Shown in pieces: positions 1 through 7,718 of a DNA stretch of 64,000 bases; position 1 is the first letter of the stretch, and each line of letters begins with the position of its first letter. The stretch is from Planctomycetaceae bacterium (GTDB lineage: Bacteria; Planctomycetota; Planctomycetia; Pirellulales; Pirellulaceae), in the NCBI GenBank assembly GCA_020638975.1, contig JACKHN010000017.1, positions 74,264-138,263 on the forward strand, in the 5' to 3' direction. The notes under the pieces are model-generated. The model had not been told where the DNA came from, did no database searches, and saw only the letters and a program-made list of their open reading frames with translations. The translations under genes were made by a program, and so were the position numbers.

Positions 1-1
1 C

Positions 2-604
2 AAGCAACTGCCCGGAAACGACGCTCTGTACTCGCCCGTGACAGTCGATGCCAACGGTAGCGTGTTCATTCGCTCCAAAGCCGACGATGCACCCAATCCC
101 ATTGAACTGCTGCTGTCGAACTCGACTCGTACCGGGCAGCCCGAACGAATCAACACTAACCGTCAGTACCTGCGGCGGGCTATCGATCTGGGCTTCCGGG
201 AAATTCATGTCTTTGCACCAGATCAACCGCTGCTTTGCGTCGATGATCGCCGCAAGTATCTGTGGGCTGTGCTCACGCCGAGCGAAGCCATCAAACCATC
301 AGACGACGCAGTGCGGATCAGTTCCGCATTCGACAACGCGTATACGTCTGCCAAAACCACTCAACTTCAACAGGAGACCACCGTGGTGAAACCAGAAGGT
401 GCAATAACCAAGAACGATCAACAGCCGCAAACGACCAACTCGACGGAAGAACTGATTGACGTGGCGGAACAATTGAAAGCGTCACTCCGCGATACGCTGG
501 GTAAGACCAGCGAACTGATCGTTGGCCTCAAGCGGCACCGCAAGGAAGCCAAGATCGTTCGCTCGACGCTCGATTCGTTGCGTCAGTTGCAGACGGTCGG
601 CTAA
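2..604 (+). CDS. Hypothetical protein, 5' end outside window
   Basis: The frame is open from the first codon of the window (K-Q-L-P-G-N-D-A-L-Y upstream of the GTG at 38), so this is the 3' part of a longer gene, about 200 residues visible. The middle (YLRRAIDLGFREIHVF, then VDDRRKYLWAVL) looks globular. A Thr/Gln-rich linker follows, then a charged helical C-terminus (LRDTLGKTSELIVGLKRHRKEAKIVRSTL). I do not recognise the family. The last 73 bp, including the stop, are duplicated at 1473-1545, so the present 3' end may come from a recombination or integration event. It lies upstream of the unknown protein/PD-(D/E)XK nuclease pair at 2943-4300 and may have belonged to the same module; that link is inference. 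Confidence 0.7.
   Translation, partial: KQLPGNDALYSPVTVDANGSVFIRSKADDAPNPIELLLSNSTRTGQPERINTNRQYLRRAIDLGFREIHVFAPDQPLLCVDDRRKYLWAVLTPSEAIKPSDDAVRISSAFDNAYTSAKTTQLQQETTVVKPEGAITKNDQQPQTTNSTEELIDVAEQLKASLRDTLGKTSELIVGLKRHRKEAKIVRSTLDSLRQLQTVG
532..604 (+). repeat. Direct repeat, copy 1 (3' end of first gene)
   Basis: This 73-bp segment ending in the stop codon matches 1473-1545 in 69 of 73 positions by hand alignment, in the same orientation. Both copies read the same peptide in frame (RHRKEAKIVR, S or T, TLDSLRQLQTVG, stop). The repeats are 941 bp apart and bracket the Cys-rich gene. Duplicated gene 3' ends are typical of site-specific integration into the end of a gene; unequal recombination is the alternative. 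Confidence 0.85.
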
Positions 605-818
605 TACAGGCACGCGTGTAATGCGAGTCGGACGGATGGTATTGAATGTGCCAACGATCAGAAGCCTTCTCTCGAATCCCGAGTAAGGCGTCGATGTTCT
701 TGAGCAGGCTACTCCTAAGCCACCGGCGAAGCCCGCACTCAGCCATGTACTCCTGCGGGACAACTCCTGACGATTGAACCATTCCCACCTAAGCTGCAAA
801 CTGATGAGGACTTGTGTG

Positions 819-1280
819 ATGAAATCGATGCCAAAACGCTTCTTACTTGCCGCGATTGCCGTCTGTGGACTTCTGCTAATCAGTGTCCAACCAGCATCTG
901 CGTTTGAGCTTTTCGCTCGACGAATGGGCAACGGTGCTTCTCAGAAAGGCGGCGACGCTTGCCAGAAGGGTGGCGATGCCTGCCAGAAGGGCGGATGCGA
1001 CAAGGGAGCCTGTCAAAAGGGTGGCGACGCCTGTCAGAAGGGTGGCTGCGACAAGGGAGCTTGCCAGAAAGGTGGGGACGCTTGTCAGAAGGGCGGTTGT
1101 GACAAGGGAGCTTGCCAGAAGAGTGGCTGCGATAAGGGAGCTTCCCAAAAGGGCGGCTGCGGCAACGGAGCTTGCCAAAAAGGCGGCGACGCCTGCCAAA
1201 AAGGTGGCGGCAATAAAGGAGCTTCCCAGCAGGGTGGCTGCGACAAGGGAGCCTGCCAAAAAGGTGCTTGCCAGAAGTAG
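819..1280 (+). CDS. Secreted Cys/Gly/Lys-rich repeat protein
   Basis: The chosen ATG at 819 has the purine-rich GATGAGGA about 8 nt upstream and opens a clear signal peptide (MKSMPKRFLLAAIAVCGLLL, cleavage near PASA-FEL). The mature part of about 120 residues is almost entirely built from units such as DACQKGG and CDKGACQKGG. It has about 17 cysteines, many lysines and virtually no hydrophobic core. The repeats also show at DNA level, so the gene grows or shrinks by slippage. Regular Cys with Gly and Lys suggests metal or thiol chemistry, or a cross-linked exported matrix, but no family is recognised. It lies between the two 73-bp repeats. ORFs on other frames and strands here are products of the repeat. 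Confidence 0.75.
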   Translation: MKSMPKRFLLAAIAVCGLLLISVQPASAFELFARRMGNGASQKGGDACQKGGDACQKGGCDKGACQKGGDACQKGGCDKGACQKGGDACQKGGCDKGACQKSGCDKGASQKGGCGNGACQKGGDACQKGGGNKGASQQGGCDKGACQKGACQK

Positions 1281-1472
1281 TGATGATTAGAGCACTCAAT
1301 GCTCGCCTTATGGCAATCCGCCCACCGTGCTGATTGCAGATGAACTCCATGACGTACAACCTTGGCGGTTCGTGTTTTCCGAAACACGAGCCGCCAATTG
1401 CGTTCTTGATGGGAAGCTCGCCGAACGGTCGATGTCCATCGGCCTTGGACGGTTACTACAACCGACCGTCAG

Positions 1473-1545
1473 GCGGCACCGCAAGGAAGCCAAGATCGTT
1501 CGCACGACGCTCGATTCGCTGCGTCAGTTGCAGACAGTCGGGTAA
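1473..1545 (+). repeat. Direct repeat, copy 2 (orphan gene 3' end)
   Basis: Second copy of the 3' end of the first gene (532-604), with four substitutions and an in-frame stop. The sequence before it (1281-1472) does not resemble the body of the first gene, so this is an isolated gene tail. It stops 11 bp before the end of the convergent TIR-FGE gene. I see nothing else recognisable in 1281-1556. Confidence 0.8.
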
Positions 1546-1556
1546 ACGGGCCAGGA

Positions 1557-2735
1557 TCAGGGGTAAGCTCTCGCCACGCGAAAACCGATGGAGCCAATGC
1601 GGCGGTCGGGAAAGTGCCAGTGGCGAATGGCAGACCGGCAGTATTCGGTATCGTCGCTAAACGAGCCGCCACGCAAAGCACGGCCACTTCGCCCCGCTGT
1701 GTACTCCTCCTGGCACCACTCCCAGACATTGCCGTGCATGTCATGCAGACCCCAATGGTTGGCCAGTTTTTCGCCAACGCGGTGAGCATACTCCTCGCCA
1801 ACGTCCCAAGTATTCGTGCGGTGCCAAGAGTACTCACCCAACTTGGCCGGATCATCCCCAAAACTGTAAACCGTGGTCGTTCCCGCACGGCAAGCATATT
1901 CCCACTGGGCTTCCGTCGGCAGTTGGTATTCCACGCCCTCCTGCTGGCTGAGCTTGTGACAGAAATTCACCGCATCGTCCCAGCTTACGTATGTCTCGGG
2001 ATAGTCAGGCCCCTCCTGTACAAGCGGCCTACCTCGTCGCCACGGGCGAGGCCCCAGCACTCCTTCGTACTGTGCCTGCGTGACAACGTAGGTGCCTAGA
2101 TAAAACGGCTTCGCGATTCGCACGAGATGTTGTGGCTTCTCGTTCTCGCGAGCGGTGTTGTCCGCGTCAGGTGATCCCATCAAAAACTCACCAGCCGAAA
2201 TCAGTTTCAGCTGCATTCCGATTGAGTTTGTTACGATGCCACCTAGTTCAATCGTTCGTGGCGATTCCTTCGGCAATGAGGTTGCCGCCGCGTGCTCGAA
2301 TACGCGATCCAAGCCTTGCACCAATAGCTCAAGATGGCTTTGATAGTCGCGACCTAGTCGAACTTCGGCGGCGTTGAAGCGGACGAGCGTTTTTAGATGT
2401 AGGGGCAAGTCACCCAGTTCTGGCATCGATGCCCGGTCAACGAGAACCGGAATCACGGGAATACCCAACTTCGCCGCTAAGCAGACCTCGGCCTGCACGA
2501 TATCGGCGGCTGCGTCCAACCGTCGAGTAGCCCAGCCGTCTCCGATGACGACAAGCAAGGCATCACATGGACTCACTTGTTTGTTCAGGTAACTGGTGAA
2601 CCCGTCACCAAGCCAGAGCGAATTCACGTCCAATACGACGGAGCCCGAACCGTAATGCTCTACCAAGTGCTTGTAGATCGCGTGCGTAGCGTAACTACTC
2701 TCGTCTCTTCTGGAGGAGATGAAGATCTTCGGCAT
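1557..2735 (-). CDS. TIR domain fused to FGE-sulfatase-like domain
   Basis: About 392 residues from the ATG at 2735; a longer frame back to 2798 exists, but MPKIFISSRRDESS is the natural start of the TIR fold. The TIR domain covers roughly residues 1-140: the FISSRRDESS strand, VLDVNSLWLGDGF (BB-loop region), and the helix IVQAEVCLAAKLG, whose Glu (about residue 83) aligns with the catalytic Glu of NAD-hydrolysing TIRs. Residues about 160-392 form a formylglycine-generating-enzyme-like domain (NSIGMQLKLISAGEFLMGS ... LPTEAQWEYACRAG ... MHGNVWEWC ... LRGGSFSDDTEYC ... GFRVAR). Only one of the two active-site Cys expected in true FGE is present (SFSDD where SFLC is expected), so sulfatase activation is unlikely and a binding role is more plausible. 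By analogy with known TIR effectors, a conflict/defence role is inferred. Confidence 0.85.
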   Translation of the reverse strand: MPKIFISSRRDESSYATHAIYKHLVEHYGSGSVVLDVNSLWLGDGFTSYLNKQVSPCDALLVVIGDGWATRRLDAAADIVQAEVCLAAKLGIPVIPVLVDRASMPELGDLPLHLKTLVRFNAAEVRLGRDYQSHLELLVQGLDRVFEHAAATSLPKESPRTIELGGIVTNSIGMQLKLISAGEFLMGSPDADNTARENEKPQHLVRIAKPFYLGTYVVTQAQYEGVLGPRPWRRGRPLVQEGPDYPETYVSWDDAVNFCHKLSQQEGVEYQLPTEAQWEYACRAGTTTVYSFGDDPAKLGEYSWHRTNTWDVGEEYAHRVGEKLANHWGLHDMHGNVWEWCQEEYTAGRSGRALRGGSFSDDTEYCRSAIRHWHFPDRRIGSIGFRVARAYP

Positions 2736-2942
2736 CGAATGCCCTACCCGAGCCAGGACGAAGTGTTGAGCAACATGATTCTGGCAGATCGGAGGCACGC
2801 ACTCAAGTATCCAGAGCCAGTACTATCGCTCTCCAGAGCCGGATCAATCGGCCCGATTCGTTGCCGCTGGGCGGGTAGCCCGATTTTCAGCTTCCAACAC
2901 CCTCGAAACCAAACCGTTTCCACGCAAATAGGAGTTCCCCCC

Positions 2943-3476
2943 ATGCCCCTGAAACTCAATGTCGGAGTCAACAAAAAGATCGGTCTGCCCGACTACGGCA
3001 GTCTCGGTACGTCGTGTCATGTCGAAGTGGAAGTCGACAGCGGGCTCATCTTCGATGACCTCGACGGCTTTCATCAAAAGGTGCGGCAAGCGTATGTCGC
3101 CTGTGCCCAGGCTGTCAACGATGAACTGGCTCGGCAGGGATCAACTACGCAGCCCGCAAGTCAGCCACACACCGCCACCAGTAACGGCAATGCCGCCACC
3201 GCCACAACTTCAAACGGAAATGGCAACGGCAACGGGCATCGCAACGGAACCAACGGCGGAACTGCATCGCAGAAGCAGCTCAACTACGCCAACCAACTCG
3301 CTGGCCAGATCCAAGGGCTCGGCGTCCGTCGCTTGGAAGCACTTGCTAACAAGATGTTCGGCAAACCAATCGCCGGGCTGTCGAGTCTCGATGCCAGTTC
3401 GTTGATCGACACGTTGAAGGCGATCAAGGATGGTCGATTGGACTTGAACGCTGCCCTCGACGGAGTACCTGCATGA
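2943..3476 (+). CDS. Hypothetical protein coupled to PD-(D/E)XK nuclease
   Basis: 177 residues from the ATG at 2943, chosen for the AGGAG about 9 nt upstream and because the upstream in-frame extension runs antisense through the TIR-FGE gene. The N-terminus (MPLKLNVGVNKKIGLPDYGS ... VEVEVDSGLIFDD) looks like a compact domain. A Thr/Asn/Gly low-complexity linker follows, then a C-terminal helical domain (SQKQLNYANQLAGQIQGLG ... LDASSLIDTLKAIKDGRLDL), reminiscent of C-terminal modules of phage recombination proteins. It overlaps the next gene by 4 nt (ATGA), so the two are translationally coupled and probably work together in DNA metabolism of a mobile element. Function unknown. Confidence 0.8.
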   Translation: MPLKLNVGVNKKIGLPDYGSLGTSCHVEVEVDSGLIFDDLDGFHQKVRQAYVACAQAVNDELARQGSTTQPASQPHTATSNGNAATATTSNGNGNGNGHRNGTNGGTASQKQLNYANQLAGQIQGLGVRRLEALANKMFGKPIAGLSSLDASSLIDTLKAIKDGRLDLNAALDGVPA

Positions 3477-4300
3477 TCAGCACCGCACCAGATCGTAACG
3501 GAGTACAAGAACGGTCGAGTGACGTCTGGTCATACATCTCGCCATCGAGGCTGAACACTTGGCTGAAATGCCCCATCGCATTCAAGCTGCGTTACATCGA
3601 CGGAATCCGGTCGCCCACAACGCCAAGCCTGTTTCTTGGTAAGGCTGTTCACGCCGGATTGGAATGTTCTTATCGGCACAAGCAAGTCGGCGTGAACTTG
3701 GAACCCAGTGACGTGATTCAACGGCTCGATGCGTGCTGGGAAGCGTTATTGGCGGAAGACAGCATGACGTTCGCATCGAACAGTGACGAGATCAAGCTCA
3801 AGCAACAGGCGGCTGTACTGGTTGCTGCTTATCTGGCACAACTCAGCGACGAACCAGCTCCGATGGCCGTCGAGACAACCCTCGAAGAACCGTTGGTTGA
3901 TCCATTCACTGGCGAGGATCTGGGCATCCCGTTGCTCGGAATCGTTGACTTGATCGTCCCCGGCGAGGACGGTGCGGTGGTCGTGGACTTCAAGACGGCG
4001 GCCAAGTCGGGTCCACCGACCGAGAAAGTTCACGAAGTCCAGTTATCGGCGTACTCGTATCTGTATCGTGCCACGACGCAGCAACTTGAGTCTGGTCTAC
4101 AGATCCGCAGCTTGATCAAGACGAAGAAGCCGAAGATCGAGTACCGCGAGTATCCAGCACGCACCGAGTCGCAGCTTCGGAGGTTCTTTCAGATTGTGCG
4201 TGCGTATCTCGATGACTTGGATCGCGGGCGGTTTGTGCATCGGCCCGGCTTTGGCTGCACGATGTGCGACTTCAGCGATGGGACGTGTGATGAAGGTTGA
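3473..4300 (+). CDS. PD-(D/E)XK nuclease (RecB/Cas4-like exonuclease)
   Basis: 275 residues. The usual order of RecB-family nuclease motifs is visible: SPSRLNTWLKCPIAFKLRYID at the N-terminus, the GKAVHAGLE motif with the His, GIVDLIV carrying the metal-binding Asp, VVVDFKTAAKSG (D-x-K catalytic pair), VQLSAYSYLYR (motif QxxxY), and a C-terminal Cys cluster FGCTMCDFSDGTC. With the early Cys in LKCP this suggests an Fe-S cluster as in Cas4/AddB. No cas genes are nearby. The start overlaps the preceding gene (ATGA). A role in phage or mobile-element DNA end processing or recombination is most likely. Confidence 0.88.
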   Translation: MISTAPDRNGVQERSSDVWSYISPSRLNTWLKCPIAFKLRYIDGIRSPTTPSLFLGKAVHAGLECSYRHKQVGVNLEPSDVIQRLDACWEALLAEDSMTFASNSDEIKLKQQAAVLVAAYLAQLSDEPAPMAVETTLEEPLVDPFTGEDLGIPLLGIVDLIVPGEDGAVVVDFKTAAKSGPPTEKVHEVQLSAYSYLYRATTQQLESGLQIRSLIKTKKPKIEYREYPARTESQLRRFFQIVRAYLDDLDRGRFVHRPGFGCTMCDFSDGTCDEG

Positions 4301-4484
4301 AGAGCGGAAGACTCCCGCTTCGTTTTGGCGATTGGTGCCGGGCGGAGCGGGAGCGGGAGTGGGATGGAGGAGGATTGCAGAGTTCGCGGGTGCTTTTGTT
4401 TAGCTATCAGGGAGTCGCGGATCGTTGCATGTCAGCGAAGCAAGAATGAGGCGAACAATGATCGAATATCACACTGAAGCGGGA

Positions 4485-5447
4485 TTACGTTGAGATCGCG
4501 TTGTCGAGTATCTGCTTCAGGTATTTCTCACAGCCCAGGGCCTCGCCAAAATTGTGTAGCTGTTCAAGATCCCTAAGCCGAAAATACGACTCACGCTTCA
4601 AATATCTTCGTTTCAGAAAATCCATCATGGTTTCGCTTGCTTCTGCAAATGCCACAACCACGCACAACCACCAGGGAAAGCTAGGTTGAGGAAGTACGTC
4701 ACCATACTTCATTTGGACGCGAGTTCCATTCGGCTCAGATCTCAAGGTCACTTGCAGTCTCGCAGGCTTGTACGTGTCATGAGCAGTCCGAGGATCCGCT
4801 GGCCAGTACTTGTAGCTGCTGATTCCATGATCATAGTCCCAACGCCCCATCCGGGCGGGCGATCCGAGAATGAAACTCCCTCTACGAAAATATCGGTGGT
4901 TATTGGTGTTCTTTTGGGACTTATCGTCACTCCATTCACCCCAATCCGACGTCGCTAAGAACTCATGTAACAAATCTCGCGTTCTGACAATCTCACCTGG
5001 CACCTCGAACTCATGACTATCCTGCGGGAAACTAAATCCTTGAGCAGCCCAAAACAGTCGCACTGCATCCTGCTCGTCACTCCTCGAAAACTCCTGGGAC
5101 TCACTTTCAGTCAAGACTCCTTTAGCATCTCGCCGGTTGATAACGCCCTTAACATCTGGCCGACGAATCAATCCGCCGCCCCGATGATAACTACACGAAC
5201 GCCACCAATACGCCAATGCTTCTTGCTCATTATCCTCGGCTCCGCACGCTTCGATCGCAGAAGTGAAATCGTCAATTGCCTTTCGATAGTGATGGGCGGA
5301 GAGGTGAACTTGGCCACGATACGAATAGGCGTCCACACAACGCGGATCAGCCTCGATGGCTTGGTTGAATAACTTGAATGCCTTACCAGAATTCCCTTCA
5401 TCCATCGCCGCCTTCCCCTGAGCGACAATCGCTTCAACATCCACCAT
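4485..5447 (-). CDS. TPR-repeat protein with unknown C-terminal domain
   Basis: 320 residues. AGGAGAAGG stands just before the ATG at 5447. Residues about 1-90 form two or three tetratricopeptide repeats (GKAAMDEGNSGKAFKLFNQAIEADPRCVDAYSYRGQVHLSAHHYRKAIDDFTSAIEACG, given here only to name the repeat class). The rest contains RYFRRGSFILGSPARMGRWDYD, a hydrophobic stretch WWLCVVVAFAEAS and a charged C-terminus, and is not a family I know. No signal peptide; probably cytoplasmic. The next gene downstream on this strand is the unrelated TIR-FGE fusion, and 4301-4484 holds only convergent gene ends. Confidence 0.72.
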   Translation of the reverse strand: MVDVEAIVAQGKAAMDEGNSGKAFKLFNQAIEADPRCVDAYSYRGQVHLSAHHYRKAIDDFTSAIEACGAEDNEQEALAYWWRSCSYHRGGGLIRRPDVKGVINRRDAKGVLTESESQEFSRSDEQDAVRLFWAAQGFSFPQDSHEFEVPGEIVRTRDLLHEFLATSDWGEWSDDKSQKNTNNHRYFRRGSFILGSPARMGRWDYDHGISSYKYWPADPRTAHDTYKPARLQVTLRSEPNGTRVQMKYGDVLPQPSFPWWLCVVVAFAEASETMMDFLKRRYLKRESYFRLRDLEQLHNFGEALGCEKYLKQILDNAIST

Positions 5448-5508
5448 TTCACCTTCTCCTATTCACGGGCCAACAAAGCACAAACACGCGAGGGCTTGTG
5501 GAAGGCAA

Positions 5509-5991
5509 TCAGTCAAACTCGATGTCGTACTCCTCTTGGAGCACCGCTCGAAGAGTTCCCAAGTCTTCCCAATCGGACAACAGCTTCTGATGGAACTGCG
5601 TCATCTCATCAAGCTCTCGGCGATCCCGCTCCACGACTTCCCTCATGCCCCCAGTAAAAACTTGCAGCGTGTCGTTGAGCATCTCCATGAAGTCGTAGGA
5701 CAGAGGTCGATTGATTTCTCGATGGAATCGCAAGGTGTTTTTGGCGATCGCGTGCGTCATTTCCACGAGACGTGGATCGACGTCCTTGGTAGGCAACGCA
5801 AGGAGTTCATTGCCCAGCTTGTCGAAATCTGGTGCACCGGACCACTCGTTCATCACAATTGGAATCGCGTTGCCGTACTCCAGCGTTGCTTTTCTCGCCT
5901 TGGCCCTCTCAGCCGATACCCGCCAGTAGGTAACGAGACCGAATGCCAATGCAATTAGGAAGATGAACGCGACACTTCGAGTCGCCGTCAT
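5509..5991 (-). CDS. Hypothetical single-pass membrane protein
   Basis: 160 residues from the ATG at 5991. The frame is open further upstream, to 6219, but the first membrane segment (SVAFIFLIALAFGLVTYW) starts right after this Met and an AGAAGG sequence lies about 9 nt before it, so the shorter form is preferred. After the anchor comes an acidic, helical, probably extracytoplasmic or coiled-coil domain (FDKLGNELLALPTKDVD ... REVVERDRRELDEMTQFHQKLLSDWEDLGTL). No family recognised. It lies 61 bp downstream of the TPR gene's start, on the same strand, with its own start signals. Confidence 0.65.
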   Translation of the reverse strand: MTATRSVAFIFLIALAFGLVTYWRVSAERAKARKATLEYGNAIPIVMNEWSGAPDFDKLGNELLALPTKDVDPRLVEMTHAIAKNTLRFHREINRPLSYDFMEMLNDTLQVFTGGMREVVERDRRELDEMTQFHQKLLSDWEDLGTLRAVLQEEYDIEFD

Positions 5992-6427
5992 CGAGAATGA
6001 CCTTCTGAGAACCGGCACGAGACTGGTCTCCCCCAAGAACGAAAAAGGAGCGTCGAAACCAAGACCGCCTGCCGGACCCTCGCAAAAGGGCACATCAGAA
6101 CAGCACAAAGCCCGACGCTCCCTTTCGGGAGCGTGGCCAAGTGACTGCTTCTGAAGTTCAAGAGCCCGAGGGCTCAGGTTTGCGATTTCCGGCAGAGCAG
6201 AAAACTTGTACTCACGCACAAGATCAAGTTGTCGTGGCCGGGACTTGCCCGACCAGAATCAATCTATTTCAAATGGAATCCTCGATTAGTCGTCGTTTTA
6301 GTAACCCCGTCAGTTTAGTGTCGAGGCGACGCCGTCGCTAGAAGCATATTGTTAAACTGAACCACATGTACCGTTCCTGTTTTGTTGTGGCACGCCGCGA
6401 CGACTCTGTTGACGTGTTGGATCGCAG
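5992..6427. other. 436-bp non-coding stretch with hairpin
   Basis: I see no convincing gene between the divergent genes starting at 5991 (minus) and 6428 (plus). A perfect 8-bp inverted repeat with a 4-nt loop (ACGCTCCC TTTC GGGAGCGT) lies at 6115-6134 without a T-tract. At 6310-6359 another inverted repeat (CAGTTTA ... TAAACTG) ends in GTTAAAC, which fits the GTTRRRY pattern of integron cassette ends, but its 5' partner lacks the matching AAC. Promoters of both flanking genes must be here; none was assigned. Confidence 0.5.
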
Positions 6428-6703
6428 ATGGCCAAGACTTCTCAATTCCAGTTTGGTATCAGCAGGTTGATCATCCTGACGTCGGCGGTTGCCGTTGTCA
6501 TGGCCGTTTCGATCAGACTCAACGTTCCGCAATTCGCTCAGTGGATGCTTGCTGGCTATCTCGCGTTCTTCGTGGGGTGGGCGGTGATGCGTGGGCCGAA
6601 CATGTATGCCAAGCTGTGTGTCGCCCGCGAGAAGCGACAAGTGCTCAAGCAACATCGGAGCGAACTTGAAAGCGAGGCTGCTAAGCTGCGGCGGGGGCGG
6701 TGA
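6428..6703 (+). CDS. Small membrane protein, hypothetical
   Basis: 91 residues with two hydrophobic segments (LIILTSAVAVVMAVSI and MLAGYLAFFVGWAVM) followed by a basic, helical tail (AREKRQVLKQHRSELESEAAKLRRGR), probably facing the cytoplasm. The leader (FQFGISRLIILTSAVAVV) resembles the first helix of many planctomycete membrane proteins. Function unknown. It is the first of several small plus-strand genes up to 8378. Confidence 0.62.
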   Translation: MAKTSQFQFGISRLIILTSAVAVVMAVSIRLNVPQFAQWMLAGYLAFFVGWAVMRGPNMYAKLCVAREKRQVLKQHRSELESEAAKLRRGR

Positions 6704-6809
6704 ACGTGCCTAGTAGTCGAACATTCGGTAAAATAAGGGCAATGCACCGTCAGTTTCAACTTCGCAGCCAGCGGTAACTGCGGTGCGATTTTATTCGCGG
6801 TTCGATGTG

Positions 6810-7226
6810 ATGCGGCTCAACATACGATTTACGTTCGTCGAATGGGGTGTCATCCTTATCGTGTGCGGCATAGTTTCCATGCTCGCTTTTGACGAGCTAC
6901 AGGCCCGCAATGGTGCTCGCGACGGTCGCATTGATGCGGACGCGGACATTCTCGCAGGTACACTACAACTCAAGTATGCCGGAAAGCCGCCGCTTTGTCG
7001 AAACGAGATGATCGCGATCTTCCAAGAACGATTCGGAGTGTCGCTGGAGTACATCGGAGGTTGTTGTCCATTTCCGTACCGCAGTGCATACAATTCTGCC
7101 TACAACGATCAAATGTACGCGGCCATCCAGCTTCGAGCCCCAACATTCGACCGTGCCGCATCCTATAGCGAAGTACGTAAACTCGCGGAGGCAAGGCGAG
7201 AGGAAGAGCGGAATGCCCACCACTGA
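6810..7226 (+). CDS. Membrane-anchored hypothetical protein
   Basis: About 138 residues from the ATG at 6810; a GTG nine codons upstream (6783) is an alternative and neither has a clear ribosome site. One N-terminal membrane helix (FVEWGVILIVCGIVSMLAF) is followed by a small soluble part with a GGCCPFPYRS motif and a basic C-terminus (RKLAEARREEERNAHH). Its 3' end overlaps the start of the lipoprotein gene at 7213 by 14 nt, so the two are probably co-translated. No family recognised. Confidence 0.6.
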   Translation: MRLNIRFTFVEWGVILIVCGIVSMLAFDELQARNGARDGRIDADADILAGTLQLKYAGKPPLCRNEMIAIFQERFGVSLEYIGGCCPFPYRSAYNSAYNDQMYAAIQLRAPTFDRAASYSEVRKLAEARREEERNAHH

Positions 7227-7662
7227 GCGAGCTGCATCAGCCATCCTGCCGCGTGAACAAGTGAAGTGTTGCTGCTACTGCCTGCTACTTCTGCCAGTGT
7301 TCTTTGGTTGTCGCCAGCCCGAACTCATTTCTGAAGTTGGCGACGCGATTATCACGGTCAAAGTTCATGTGCTTTCCTACGTTGCCGACGCAGCCCACAG
7401 CACGATGTCGACGCCCGATGGCGAAACGTACCATGCCGACATGTATGACGCCGCGTATTGCCAGATTGCGTCTGACGAAGCTGATCTCCCGGACCCGTTC
7501 GTGATTTGGGGCTGGAACCGGACAAAATACGTCCCCGAATCTCTCCGGACGCCAGAGGCTACTGCCACTATTGCGTTTCCACGTTCGGCAATTGAAGACA
7601 CTCCGTTTGGTGATGGCACGCGTGGGATTCATTCCACGGCGATATCGGATCTCACCAATTGA
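7213..7662 (+). CDS. Putative lipoprotein, hypothetical
   Basis: 149 residues from the ATG at 7213, which has AGGAAG 6-7 nt upstream inside the end of the preceding gene. The leader contains CCCYCLLLLPVFFGC, a lipobox-like Cys that would be lipidated, with unusual extra cysteines before it. The mature domain (ISEVGDAIITVKVHVLSYV ... PFVIWGWNRTKYVPESLR ... ATIAFPRSAIED) looks beta-rich and is not recognised. A periplasmic or outer-membrane location is inferred. Confidence 0.6.
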   Translation: MPTTERAASAILPREQVKCCCYCLLLLPVFFGCRQPELISEVGDAIITVKVHVLSYVADAAHSTMSTPDGETYHADMYDAAYCQIASDEADLPDPFVIWGWNRTKYVPESLRTPEATATIAFPRSAIEDTPFGDGTRGIHSTAISDLTN

Positions 7663-7718
7663 GTGTCGGCCACCAGCAATGAAATTCGGTTTACGATTGA
7701 CCGTAAAAAGAGGAACCA

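Noticed and set aside
482..931. Minus-strand ORF overlapping the first gene's 3' end and the start of the Cys-rich gene
   Set aside because: No start signals; it crosses two better supported plus-strand genes.
945..1280. CRISPR array suggested by regular DNA repeats
   Set aside because: The periodicity is codon-level repetition of CQKGG/CDKGA units inside a coding frame; repeats are not identical and there are no unique spacers.
876..1387. Antisense and alternate-frame ORFs over the Cys-rich gene
   Set aside because: They arise from the repetitive GC-rich sequence and carry no natural start signals or plausible protein composition.
1557..2735. TIR-FGE protein as a genuine sulfatase-activating FGE, or as a retroelement-diversified target
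   Set aside because: One of the two FGE cysteines is absent, and no reverse transcriptase or template repeat is visible in the neighbourhood.
6115..6134. 8-bp stem hairpin as an intrinsic terminator
   Set aside because: It has no following T-tract on either strand and lies between divergent gene starts, not after a gene.
5992..6219. N-terminal extension of the membrane protein ending at 5509
   Set aside because: The added 76 residues look like translated non-coding DNA with a hairpin; the inner ATG has a ribosome site and starts the membrane helix.
6310..6359. Inverted repeat ending GTTAAAC as another attC-like site
   Set aside because: The 5' arm lacks the AAC core and no conserved arm shared with the 18.6-27 kb sites is present.
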